Below are positions 7,513 to 14,290 of a stretch of 19,939 nucleotides of DNA, piece by piece. A model generated the notes under the pieces. The model did no database searches. It saw only the letters and a program-made list of their open reading frames with translations, and was not told the origin of the DNA. Within the stretch, counting starts at the first letter, position 1; each line of letters begins with the position of its first letter. This stretch comes from Firm-04 sp964463355 (lineage in GTDB: Bacteria; Bacillota; Clostridia; Oscillospirales; Ruminococcaceae), in contig CAYXBP010000027.1 in the NCBI GenBank assembly GCA_964463355.1, forward strand, positions 1 through 19,939, read 5' to 3'. A program made the translations under genes and the position numbers.

Positions 7513-8269
7513 TCTTCCCAATAGCACCCTTTTCTAATCGTGAAACCTGTGCCTGCGAAATACCGATCTCCGCAGCCACCTCAACCTGCGTGCGACCCAT
7601 CATAAATCGGCGGTGCAGAATGCTCCGTTCTCGTGGTGTCAAATCCGCAATTGCATCCCGAATCAGCATCTCGTTCATCCAGTCCTCTGCCTCACTGCCA
7701 TCACCAATCTGATCCATCAAATACATGGTGTCGCCGGAATCTGAATACAACGGCTCGTAGAGTGAAACTGGATCGCTGATGCTCTCCATTGCCAAAACAA
7801 CCTCTGATTTCTCTTCACCAACCGCTTCCGCAATTTGCTCAATGGTAGGCTCTTTGCCAAGGGCAATCGTGAGCTGTTCTTTTGCCTGAATTGCCTTGTA
7901 CGCAAGGTCACGCAAAGACCGACTTACCTTAATCGCATGGAAATCACGGAGATACCGCCGCAATTCTCCAGATATCATCGGCACACAATAGGTGGAAAAC
8001 CGTACCTCGCGACTGAGATCAAAATTGTTGATTGCCTTGATCAATCCAATCACACCGATCTGAAACAGGTCGTCGATGTCTTCACCGCGTCCCGTAAAAC
8101 GCTGTATTACACTTAGCACCAAGCGCAAATTGCCGTTAATCAGACGTTCTTTGGCACTTTTGCTGCCCGTATTCTGCAATTCTCGCAGTAATTCAGTTTT
8201 TTCTTCTTCGGTCAGCACCTCCAACTGTGAGGTATCAATGCCTGATATGACCACTTTCTGATATGCCAT
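7496..8269 (-). CDS. sigG: RNA polymerase sporulation sigma factor SigG
   Basis: A 257-residue sigma-70-family factor for the forespore programme. The N-terminus VVISGIDTSQLEVL is the SigG signature. Region 2 follows (NLRLVLSVIQRFTGRGEDIDDLFQIGVIGL and RFSTYCVPMISGELRR, each seen in parts), then region 3, and region 4 with the helix-turn-helix RTQVEVAAEIGISQAQVSRL. Length and order are normal. GGAGGG lies 7 bases before the ATG. In Bacillus sigG follows spoIIGA-sigE; here it stands alone. It is preceded by an apparent forespore-type promoter (8301-8328), as expected for autoregulation. Confidence 0.95.
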   Translation of the reverse strand: MAYQKVVISGIDTSQLEVLTEEEKTELLRELQNTGSKSAKERLINGNLRLVLSVIQRFTGRGEDIDDLFQIGVIGLIKAINNFDLSREVRFSTYCVPMISGELRRYLRDFHAIKVSRSLRDLAYKAIQAKEQLTIALGKEPTIEQIAEAVGEEKSEVVLAMESISDPVSLYEPLYSDSGDTMYLMDQIGDGSEAEDWMNEMLIRDAIADLTPRERSILHRRFMMGRTQVEVAAEIGISQAQVSRLEKGAIGKIKAQL

Positions 8270-8300
8270 AACCTGTCCCTCCTGTTCGGATATTCACCCA

Positions 8301-8328
8301 TAGTATGAACAGACAGGCAGAAAAATAC
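8301..8328 (-). promoter_or_regulatory. Forespore (sigma-G/F-type) promoter candidate for sigG
   Basis: Minus strand CATACTA (8307-8301) matches the sigma-G -10 consensus CATnnTA. A GTATT (8328-8324) lies 16 bases upstream, close to the sigma-G -35 (gHATr, usual spacing 17-18). No good sigma-A promoter was seen in this 70-base stretch. Confidence 0.55.
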
Positions 8329-8370
8329 TCCGCAGAACAATGGTTTTCGCCATCATCTGCGGAGTTTTTT
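8321..8370 (-). terminator. Bidirectional hairpin terminator at the end of the eight-gene operon
   Basis: A 10-base-pair stem (ACTCCGCAGA 8327-8336 with TCTGCGGAGT 8356-8365) has a loop that can pair further (ATGG/CCAT). On the minus strand it is followed by ATTTTTCT, and on the plus strand by TTTTTTG. Minus-strand use ends the operon that starts near 16035. Confidence 0.85.
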
Positions 8371-8390
8371 GTCGTTTTGCGAAAAATGAT

Positions 8391-8700
8391 TCAGGATTGC
8401 ACCGTGATGGTATAACTGCCATCCATCAACGCACCCACGGATACGGTCACATTGGGATCTATCGTGCGTTCACCATTTTCATCATACCACGCAAAGCCTG
8501 CGGTACTGCTTGTGATGACATCACCCTCGTGAAAGAATCCATTGCCTTCATTGACAAGTCGCAGCACACGCTGCTTCTGATTGCTGTTATCATAATAAAC
8601 TTTAGATGTGTTCCTTCTGTCATTCAATAGAAAACGCGCTATCTCTTGTAGAAATACAATCGCCCAAAGCAGCGCACAACCACTTTGAGCGATGTTTCAT
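8391..8700 (-). pseudogene. Small membrane-anchored protein gene with an apparent +1 frameshift
   Basis: An ATG at 8700 overlaps the stop of the ThrE_2 gene as ATGA and begins MKHRSKWLCA, a basic signal-anchor start. That frame closes after 26 codons. One base away, a second frame runs CALLWAIVFLQEIARFLL, a plausible membrane helix, then continues to a stop at 8391. It ends TVSVGALMDGSYTITVQS. Dropping one base around 8671-8675 would join them into a 102-residue protein with a basic N-terminus, one membrane helix and an outside domain. Either the gene is broken or the read has an error. A shorter reading, 78 residues from a TTG at 8627, has no ribosome site. I do not recognise the family. It is the last gene before the operon terminator. 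Confidence 0.5.
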
Positions 8701-9146
8701 GTTTTTTTGGGTGCAAAGATCCCTTCGGTGATGAGCCTTGCCACTGCTGTTGCTACCAAACAACCAAAAGCGATACCAAAACCAACCTGTGCTGTTTCAA
8801 TGCCATACTGACGAAACTGTTCCATATTACCAAGCAGCACGCCCTGCATCGTATAGAACATACTGCCACCAGGCACTAACGGAATTAAAATCGGCGTTAA
8901 GATCACTATGGCGGGCGTGCGCACTATCCTTGCAAATATTTCAGAAAACCAGACCGCAAACAATGTTGCAAGCATCGCGCCAGTAAAAAGCTGCTCCGCT
9001 TTTGCATCGGTATAAAGCTGAATATAGCTTGTGAAAAACGAACCGATAATAATCACGGGCAGGCGTTTCGCTGGCAGATGAAAGATGACAGAAAAACCCA
9101 CTGTACCAATTGTTGCAAGGAGAGAAAGCCAACAGATTTCTTTCAT
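8697..9146 (-). CDS. Threonine/serine exporter-type permease, C-terminal half (ThrE_2/DUF3815)
   Basis: A 149-residue integral membrane protein with four or five hydrophobic helices, including GFSVIFHLPAKRLPVI, the PAIVILTPILIPLVPGGSMFY loop (in parts) and a final helix ending FAPKKT. The PGG motif after a proline-rich helix is typical of the ThrE_2 half-permease. In the Corynebacterium ThrE exporter both halves are fused. Here they are separate and translationally coupled: the ATG at 9146 overlaps the previous stop as TGATG. It probably forms a complex with the next entry and moves small substrates out of the cell. Substrate is unknown. Confidence 0.88.
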   Translation of the reverse strand: MKEICWLSLLATIGTVGFSVIFHLPAKRLPVIIIGSFFTSYIQLYTDAKAEQLFTGAMLATLFAVWFSEIFARIVRTPAIVILTPILIPLVPGGSMFYTMQGVLLGNMEQFRQYGIETAQVGFGIAFGCLVATAVARLITEGIFAPKKT

Positions 9147-9913
9147 CAGATCACCGCCCACGAAGCAGCCCATGCCAGCCCCAGAGCCAGCGCGAGCGCG
9201 ATCAGCACTGCCTGTATCAGCTGCAAAGAGCCTGCAATGATATCGCCATTTAATAAATCACGCAGAGAACCTGCCACCATCAACCCTGGCACCATCAGCA
9301 TAATAGAACCGATCATGACTTTATCGCTTTGCAATGCGGGATAAATCAGACTGCCCACATTTACCGTAATGCCAACAGCCACCGCACATAGCACCGTACG
9401 CATCATGATGCCAGCTTTTTCAGGCAAAACAGCCTCCAGTGACGTAACCACAATGCCGCCAATCGCAGCCACCAACGCATCTGCCCATGTACCGCCAAAG
9501 AATAATGTATATGCCGAAACCGCAACAATCGCTGCCAGATAAGAAACAATTCTCTTCTGTGCCGATGGTGTACGCAGTGCTGTCAGCCGATTTCGTGCAG
9601 TTTCCAATGTAATGGTTTTATCGCAAATATCCCTTGAGAGATGATTGAGGGCTTCCAGTCTTGCAAGATCATATCCACTGCGCGTAATACTGCGCATCTG
9701 CGTAAAGGTTGAGCCATCACTCCACTCCACGGTCGCCATCAGCAGAGAACCAATACAAAAAATCTCTGTTGTCTGTGCGCCGTAACTGCGACAGATGCGT
9801 CCCGCAGTGTCCTCAGCGCGCTTCACATCCGCACCACAGATCAGCAGTTGCCGCCCAAGATTCAGTGCAATGACGGCTGCCTGTTCACATTGTTCTTTTC
9901 GCTCCTGTTGCAT
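9146..9913 (-). CDS. Threonine/serine exporter-type permease, N-terminal half (ThrE_1/DUF1212)
   Basis: A 255-residue protein. The N-terminal soluble part (about 1-115) contains AADVKRAEDTAGRICRSYG-like sequence (here ICGADVKRAEDTAGRIC) and the Arg-rich ITRSGYDLARLEALNHLSR segment typical of the ThrE_1 half. It is followed by five hydrophobic helices. Together with ThrE_2 it should make a complete exporter of the threonine/serine exporter family. AAAGGAG lies 8 bases before the ATG, and the gene starts 12 bases after the dockerin gene's stop. Finding an exporter inside a surface-modification operon suggests export of a small metabolite to the cell surface, but that is inference. Confidence 0.9.
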   Translation of the reverse strand: MQQERKEQCEQAAVIALNLGRQLLICGADVKRAEDTAGRICRSYGAQTTEIFCIGSLLMATVEWSDGSTFTQMRSITRSGYDLARLEALNHLSRDICDKTITLETARNRLTALRTPSAQKRIVSYLAAIVAVSAYTLFFGGTWADALVAAIGGIVVTSLEAVLPEKAGIMMRTVLCAVAVGITVNVGSLIYPALQSDKVMIGSIMLMVPGLMVAGSLRDLLNGDIIAGSLQLIQAVLIALALALGLAWAASWAVI

Positions 9914-9925
9914 GTCGCACTCCTT

Positions 9926-10693
9926 TCAATGGATATAGCTGTTCCAATCAGGGGTTTCATGCATCAGCAATGCGTTATAATACCGCAGAATCGCAATGGC
10001 ATCCGCAGGCTGAATAACGCCATCTCCGTCCACATCAGCACAAATTGCCTGTATCTCAGTGAGCGGAAAAGGCATTTGCATCAATGTAGAATTGTATGCC
10101 CGTAACGCAACAACCGCATCAGAAGAATCAATCACGCCATCAGGCTCCGCATCGCCGCGCAAGCCCTCCGCCTGATTACAAACAAAGGAAGCATTGATAT
10201 ATTCTGTGCCGTTTTCAATATATGATTCCTCTGCATCGCCTGTAAATCCCAGCGGCAATGCCGCATCCATCGTGGCAGATAGATCCACTGCAACAACGAT
10301 TTGCGAATAATCTGTGGCATAGTCTGGATCAATCACAGTGAAATCCAGTTCACGACACAACTGCGTTGGGCAGCCACTGATAGCCGGCATGGCAAGTTCC
10401 AATGTATAGTTCCCTGGTTCCAGCTGCACGCAGCAGTAGAGCGTTTCTGCAAGGGGCGTTTCGCTGATCGTATACATCAACAGTGCGTCACGCTCCGGCG
10501 AGTGCTGATAGACCGACAGCGTAAATTCCGTACCAGCAGCCACGTTGAGCTTACAAATAGAATCCGTTTGCTTGATGGGTGTATAGATCGGTGGGAGCAT
10601 AAGCACTTCCTCAACGGCATATGTTTGCTGCGGTAAAAGTTGTTCTGCAAGCAACAGAGAAGCAGTCAGGGTAGAAATCAACCGCCATTTCAT
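9926..10693 (-). CDS. Secreted dockerin-containing protein
   Basis: A 255-residue secreted protein. It has a signal peptide (MKWRLISTLTASLLLAEQ, cut probably after QQTYA), a beta-rich region of unknown fold (about 30-160), and a C-terminal type I-like dockerin (about 178-245). The dockerin is two calcium-loop repeats, GDAEPDGVIDSSDAVVALRAY and ADVDGDGVIQPADAIAILRYY (shown in parts; each DxDxDG...D). Dockerins bind cohesins on scaffoldin proteins, so this product may be docked on a cellulosome- or amylosome-type surface complex. The first loop has Glu instead of Asn/Asp at position 3, and the second has Gln at position 9. AAGGAGG lies 7 bases before the ATG at 10693; the longer frame to 11038 overlaps the upstream gene and is rejected. 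Confidence 0.85.
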   Translation of the reverse strand: MKWRLISTLTASLLLAEQLLPQQTYAVEEVLMLPPIYTPIKQTDSICKLNVAAGTEFTLSVYQHSPERDALLMYTISETPLAETLYCCVQLEPGNYTLELAMPAISGCPTQLCRELDFTVIDPDYATDYSQIVVAVDLSATMDAALPLGFTGDAEESYIENGTEYINASFVCNQAEGLRGDAEPDGVIDSSDAVVALRAYNSTLMQMPFPLTEIQAICADVDGDGVIQPADAIAILRYYNALLMHETPDWNSYIH

Positions 10694-10712
10694 GGGTATC
10701 CTCCTTATGGAA

Positions 10713-12167
10713 TCACACTGGGTTTTGTACATGATATGAAACTGTGCCAGCTGAGGCGAATCCGTCTTGCAGCTTGACGGCAACCGAAAACTCTGCACCG
10801 TCTGTAACGGCAGCCTTCGGCAGATACAGGGAATATCCGTTGCATTGTGGTGCCGTTTCGCCCAACAAATCTGCCTCATAACAAGGAAACGCCTGATAAG
10901 AAGCACTTGTATCATCCGCATTCTGCACGGTGACAATGATACATTCATTGTCCGCAAGTGCTGCGTCATAGATACCATAACAGTGCAGATAGTTGCCTGC
11001 GGAACGAGTTTGCAGCACAGGCGCAGACAACGCAGCATCAGCAGCAGTAATGATAGGCGTTTCTACGATTGATGCAGGCATTTGCGGAGCATATTGCAAC
11101 AAATTCGGCAGATTGCGTTCCACCAATTCGTAAATGACAGTATCAATCTGTGTGGTTTCCAGCAAGTCAATGGGCACATGATTATCACGCGTGTAGATTG
11201 CATTTTGATATACCTGCGAAAACAGCGGAATCAATGCTCTTCCGAACGAATCACGGAACATCAGCAGTGAGCCATCCCCTTCTGCACAGGTCGTCTGAAT
11301 CGTCAAATCATCCTCACTACGGTATCTTCCAAGATATGCATAGCTTTGGGGAATATCATACACAATGTTCCAATCTGGGTTTTCTGTGCCAGGCGAAAGC
11401 ATCCCCCAAAGATCACCATCAAAATCGCGCACTGCGGAGCAGCCCCTAGCAGGAAATCCACCATCGCTGTGCCCGATTTGTGCGTTCAGAGAGGCAAAAG
11501 CCATCATTGCGCCATAACCATTCCAATGGGAATCCAGCTTATGATACAACTGTGCAGGATCTTTAGCAACCTGTGTCTGCAAAACCGTGTGCAGGTCACA
11601 GAAGGGTACATCTGCCGCCTGTAATGCCGCATAAAGCAACTCGCAGTTGTTTGCAGCAGCTCTTGGCAGATAGCGTTCAGGAAGGTACTGCGGATAAATA
11701 CTTGCTTTGTTGGGTGCCGCAGTGAAAACCAGCTTCGCACCCTTGCTTTCAGCATAGGCTTGCAGCATAGAAAGTGTCTGCACAATATGGCGCATCTCGG
11801 TATCGCTCAGGGTAGCCACACCAATGGTATCCGAAAGCGTTTCGCTGTAGAACAACCAGTTTTCTTTGCCGCAAATGACATCGCTATTGGCTGAAGTATG
11901 CAGCACTTTACGGGTTAGTGTACCATAAACCGTAATCATCTCATTGCGCAGCCCGAAATGTTCGCCATACCATGCCGTCAGTTCCGAAAAAAATGCTGGA
12001 TTGCCATCACCGTTTTCGTCCTTCCACGCAGGAAAAGACGAAAGTACACGGTTTTCGGCAGCAGAATCGGCTTGGCTGAGCGTAAAGGGCAGTGCCAAAG
12101 TCGGTAGCGCAAGCAGCGCGCACACTGCTGTGATATAGCAGAGCGTACCGATGTTTTTCTTCTTCAT
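10713..12167 (-). CDS. AlgX/DHHW-type SGNH acyltransferase-like protein
   Basis: A 484-residue membrane-anchored extracytoplasmic protein, with a single N-terminal helix (about 9-30). The family start motif ENRVLSSFPAW follows. The putative catalytic dyad/triad is present: D212-S-H214-W in KLDSHWNGYGA and Ser307 in FRDSFGRAL. Related proteins (AlgX, AlgJ, DltD-like partners) transfer acetyl or other acyl groups to a surface polymer after an MBOAT partner moves the group across the membrane. The gene for that partner is immediately upstream with an 18-base gap. A GGAG sits about 11-12 bases before the ATG, a long spacing. The C-terminal part (about 360-484) is beta-rich and could bind the polymer. 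The acceptor is not known. Confidence 0.88.
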   Translation of the reverse strand: MKKKNIGTLCYITAVCALLALPTLALPFTLSQADSAAENRVLSSFPAWKDENGDGNPAFFSELTAWYGEHFGLRNEMITVYGTLTRKVLHTSANSDVICGKENWLFYSETLSDTIGVATLSDTEMRHIVQTLSMLQAYAESKGAKLVFTAAPNKASIYPQYLPERYLPRAAANNCELLYAALQAADVPFCDLHTVLQTQVAKDPAQLYHKLDSHWNGYGAMMAFASLNAQIGHSDGGFPARGCSAVRDFDGDLWGMLSPGTENPDWNIVYDIPQSYAYLGRYRSEDDLTIQTTCAEGDGSLLMFRDSFGRALIPLFSQVYQNAIYTRDNHVPIDLLETTQIDTVIYELVERNLPNLLQYAPQMPASIVETPIITAADAALSAPVLQTRSAGNYLHCYGIYDAALADNECIIVTVQNADDTSASYQAFPCYEADLLGETAPQCNGYSLYLPKAAVTDGAEFSVAVKLQDGFASAGTVSYHVQNPV

Positions 12168-12185
12168 ATACGGTCACACTCCTGT

Positions 12186-13595
12186 TCAGAATCGAAAATA
12201 GATAAATGGGTGGTAGCTTGTCGATGCCACGTTGAGCATACAAAGCACCAGCAAAAGAATCGTGCCGATATTGGCAACCGCTGTTGCAGTCGAGGCGTTG
12301 CGTTTTGCCATGCGAGCATACAACATATGTGGAAACGGCGTTGCGGCAAATATCGCGACAAGAAGGATCAGGCAAATCAACGGTGTGAGATAATGGGCAC
12401 AGGTGGAAAGTGCCCCAGAAGTTGGCAAAACAGGTGTAAACATCGCTGCATAGAAGTTGCCGGCATCGGCAAGGGTTTCGGCGCGGAACAGCACAAACGC
12501 AAGCATCACCAGCAGCACGGTTAAGATATGCGACGTAATCTGCCATAATCTGCCGCCTTTTTTCTGTGGGATATGCAAGAGCTGTTCCACAGTCATAAGC
12601 AAGCCGTTGAGCAAGCCCCACAAAATGAAATTCCAACTTGCGCCGTGCCACAAGCCCGTGCAAAAAAACACAATCCACTTATTGCGGATGGTTTTCCATT
12701 TTCCTTTTCGATTGCCTCCAAGCGGAATGTAAAGATATTGCCGGAACCATGTAGTCAACGAGATATGCCAACGCCGCCAGAAATCTGTAATGGAGGTTGC
12801 ATAATACGGGTAACAAAAGTTCTCATCGAAAGCAAAGCCGAATATGCGCCCCATACCAATCGCCATATCGCTGTACCCAGAAAAATCAAAGTAGATCTGT
12901 AAGAGATAGCAAACCGCTCCAAGCCATGCAAGAGGCAGAGTCAAAGCATCACCAGCATTATGCGCGGCATCTGCAATCCCAGCAAGCATATCGGCAATCA
13001 ACAACTTTTTTCCCAGCCCGATGAGCATTCTGCGAAAGCCCAATGCAGTTTGTTCAGCATTCATTTCACGGTGTTCCAGCGCATCGGCAATGGTCTGATA
13101 GCGCACAATGGGACCTGCAATCAATTGTGGGAAAAATGCGATATACAGCAGCAGCCGAAAATAGTTTTTCTGCACCTGCGCATCGCCACGGACTGTATCG
13201 ATAAGATACGACATCGCCTGAAAGATGAAAAATGAAATGCCGATCGGCAACGCAATACGCGGAATGGGCAGTGACAGCCCCATAAGATCATTGCAACTTT
13301 GTACGAAAAATGCGGCGTACTTGTACACAGCCAGTACGCCGAGATTTCCAGTTACGCCAATTGCCACTGCAACTCTTCTGGCAGTTTCGCCCTTCTGCGC
13401 AGCCAATGCCAGAATCCATGTGAAAAACACCACGATCAGCATAAGCACAACAGCAAACCATTCACCGAATGAATAGAACAGCAGGCTTGCCAGCATCAGC
13501 AAAACATTTTTGCAGCGTAAGTTCGGGCAAATGCAATACAGCAACAGAACCACAGGAAAAAATACAAACAAAAAGATCGGGCTACTGAAGGTCAT
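12186..13595 (-). CDS. MBOAT-family membrane O-acyltransferase (AlgI-like)
   Basis: A 469-residue polytopic protein with about ten or more membrane helices. The MBOAT signatures are clear: QIYFDFSGYSDMAIGMG, the RRWHISLTTWFRQYLYIPLGG block (in parts) and LWHGASWNF containing the invariant catalytic His317. In this family (AlgI, PatA, DltB) the enzyme takes an acyl group from a cytoplasmic donor and passes it to an extracytoplasmic transferase. The AlgX-like protein is encoded directly downstream, a standard pairing. A GGTG-type ribosome site lies 8 bases before the ATG. No polysaccharide synthase is present in the window, so the polymer modified is unknown. Confidence 0.95.
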   Translation of the reverse strand: MTFSSPIFLFVFFPVVLLLYCICPNLRCKNVLLMLASLLFYSFGEWFAVVLMLIVVFFTWILALAAQKGETARRVAVAIGVTGNLGVLAVYKYAAFFVQSCNDLMGLSLPIPRIALPIGISFFIFQAMSYLIDTVRGDAQVQKNYFRLLLYIAFFPQLIAGPIVRYQTIADALEHREMNAEQTALGFRRMLIGLGKKLLIADMLAGIADAAHNAGDALTLPLAWLGAVCYLLQIYFDFSGYSDMAIGMGRIFGFAFDENFCYPYYATSITDFWRRWHISLTTWFRQYLYIPLGGNRKGKWKTIRNKWIVFFCTGLWHGASWNFILWGLLNGLLMTVEQLLHIPQKKGGRLWQITSHILTVLLVMLAFVLFRAETLADAGNFYAAMFTPVLPTSGALSTCAHYLTPLICLILLVAIFAATPFPHMLYARMAKRNASTATAVANIGTILLLVLCMLNVASTSYHPFIYFRF

Positions 13596-13609
13596 AAACA
13601 GTCACCTTT

Positions 13610-14263
13610 TTAGTAGGGATTATAAATCGCGATACGAATGACAGTATTATCGGCATAGACAAATTCCAAGGTACCGTCTGCCGTGAGATAGGTTCCGTCC
13701 ACAGGCGTGCCATACAGTGCTTCCACATCCGACTGTGTCATGCCGATTGTCGCACCTTTTCGGGTAGCGATGGTATCCGCAGTGAGGTCGACTTCTACCA
13801 GCATATCGGTTGTGCCATCAAAAAAGGTGTACAGCGTATGGTCAGCGTAGAAGTATACGCGATCAGTACCATCACCCATACAGCTCGCGGCTTCTTGCAG
13901 CGTATAATCAGTATGCTGCTTAACATACGCGGTGCAGTCCTCTCCGATGGCCAACGCATCCAGCAAATAGGCATCTGTATTGGTATCCACGGAGGTGCTG
14001 GTTGTTGTTACAGATGCAGAATCGCTTGTCTGTGTAGTGGTTTCCAAAGTGGATGTGGTGGTTTCGCCTGAAAGCGTTGTGGTTTCGGTGGTAGTGCCAT
14101 CCACAGATGTAGAAGACGATGTCGTTGTGGCAGCAGATGTGGAAGAGGTCTGCTCTTGGGGCAGAATCATACTGCTTTCGGTATCGCCGCAGGCGCAAAG
14201 CAGAAAAACAGAGATACAGCAGGCGGCGATCATGCCACGATGAAAATTCGTTATAGAATGCAA
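13610..14263 (-). CDS. Ser/Thr-rich lipoprotein with SmpA/BLIP-like C-terminal domain
   Basis: A 217-residue predicted lipoprotein. After a TTG start at 14263 comes a short signal with lipobox LCAC. A long low-complexity linker of Ser and Thr follows (about 35-95), then a compact domain ending ATIGMTQSDVEALYGTP and an FVYADNTVIRIAIYNPY tail. The GMTxxDVxxLxGxP motif is typical of small SmpA/OmlA/BLIP-like folds, which often act in protein-protein contact. The TTG is chosen because GAAAGGAG sits 8 bases upstream of it; no ATG fits before the lipobox except one only a few residues from it. The linker would let the domain reach outward through the wall. It stands between the wall-binding protein (27-base gap) and the MBOAT gene (14-base gap). 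Confidence 0.8.
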   Translation of the reverse strand: MHSITNFHRGMIAACCISVFLLCACGDTESSMILPQEQTSSTSAATTTSSSTSVDGTTTETTTLSGETTTSTLETTTQTSDSASVTTTSTSVDTNTDAYLLDALAIGEDCTAYVKQHTDYTLQEAASCMGDGTDRVYFYADHTLYTFFDGTTDMLVEVDLTADTIATRKGATIGMTQSDVEALYGTPVDGTYLTADGTLEFVYADNTVIRIAIYNPY

Positions 14264-14290
14264 AACAACTACTCCTTTCGCGATAAACAA

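Noticed and set aside
8391..9146. Read-through of the ThrE_2 TGA to give one longer protein in the same frame
   Set aside because: No selenocysteine element or read-through context was seen; an ATG with a basic signal-anchor start overlaps the stop, so a frameshifted separate gene is simpler.
10694..11038. N-terminal extension of the dockerin gene into the AlgX-like gene
   Set aside because: A signal peptide and an AAGGAGG site place the start at 10693.
12007..12678. 223-codon minus-strand ORF across the MBOAT/AlgX-like junction
   Set aside because: It overlaps two well-supported genes in another frame and has no family features.
13980..14200. Low-complexity ACC/TCC-type repeat as a possible DNA repeat array
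   Set aside because: It is the Ser/Thr linker coding sequence of the lipoprotein, with no exact repeat unit or spacers.
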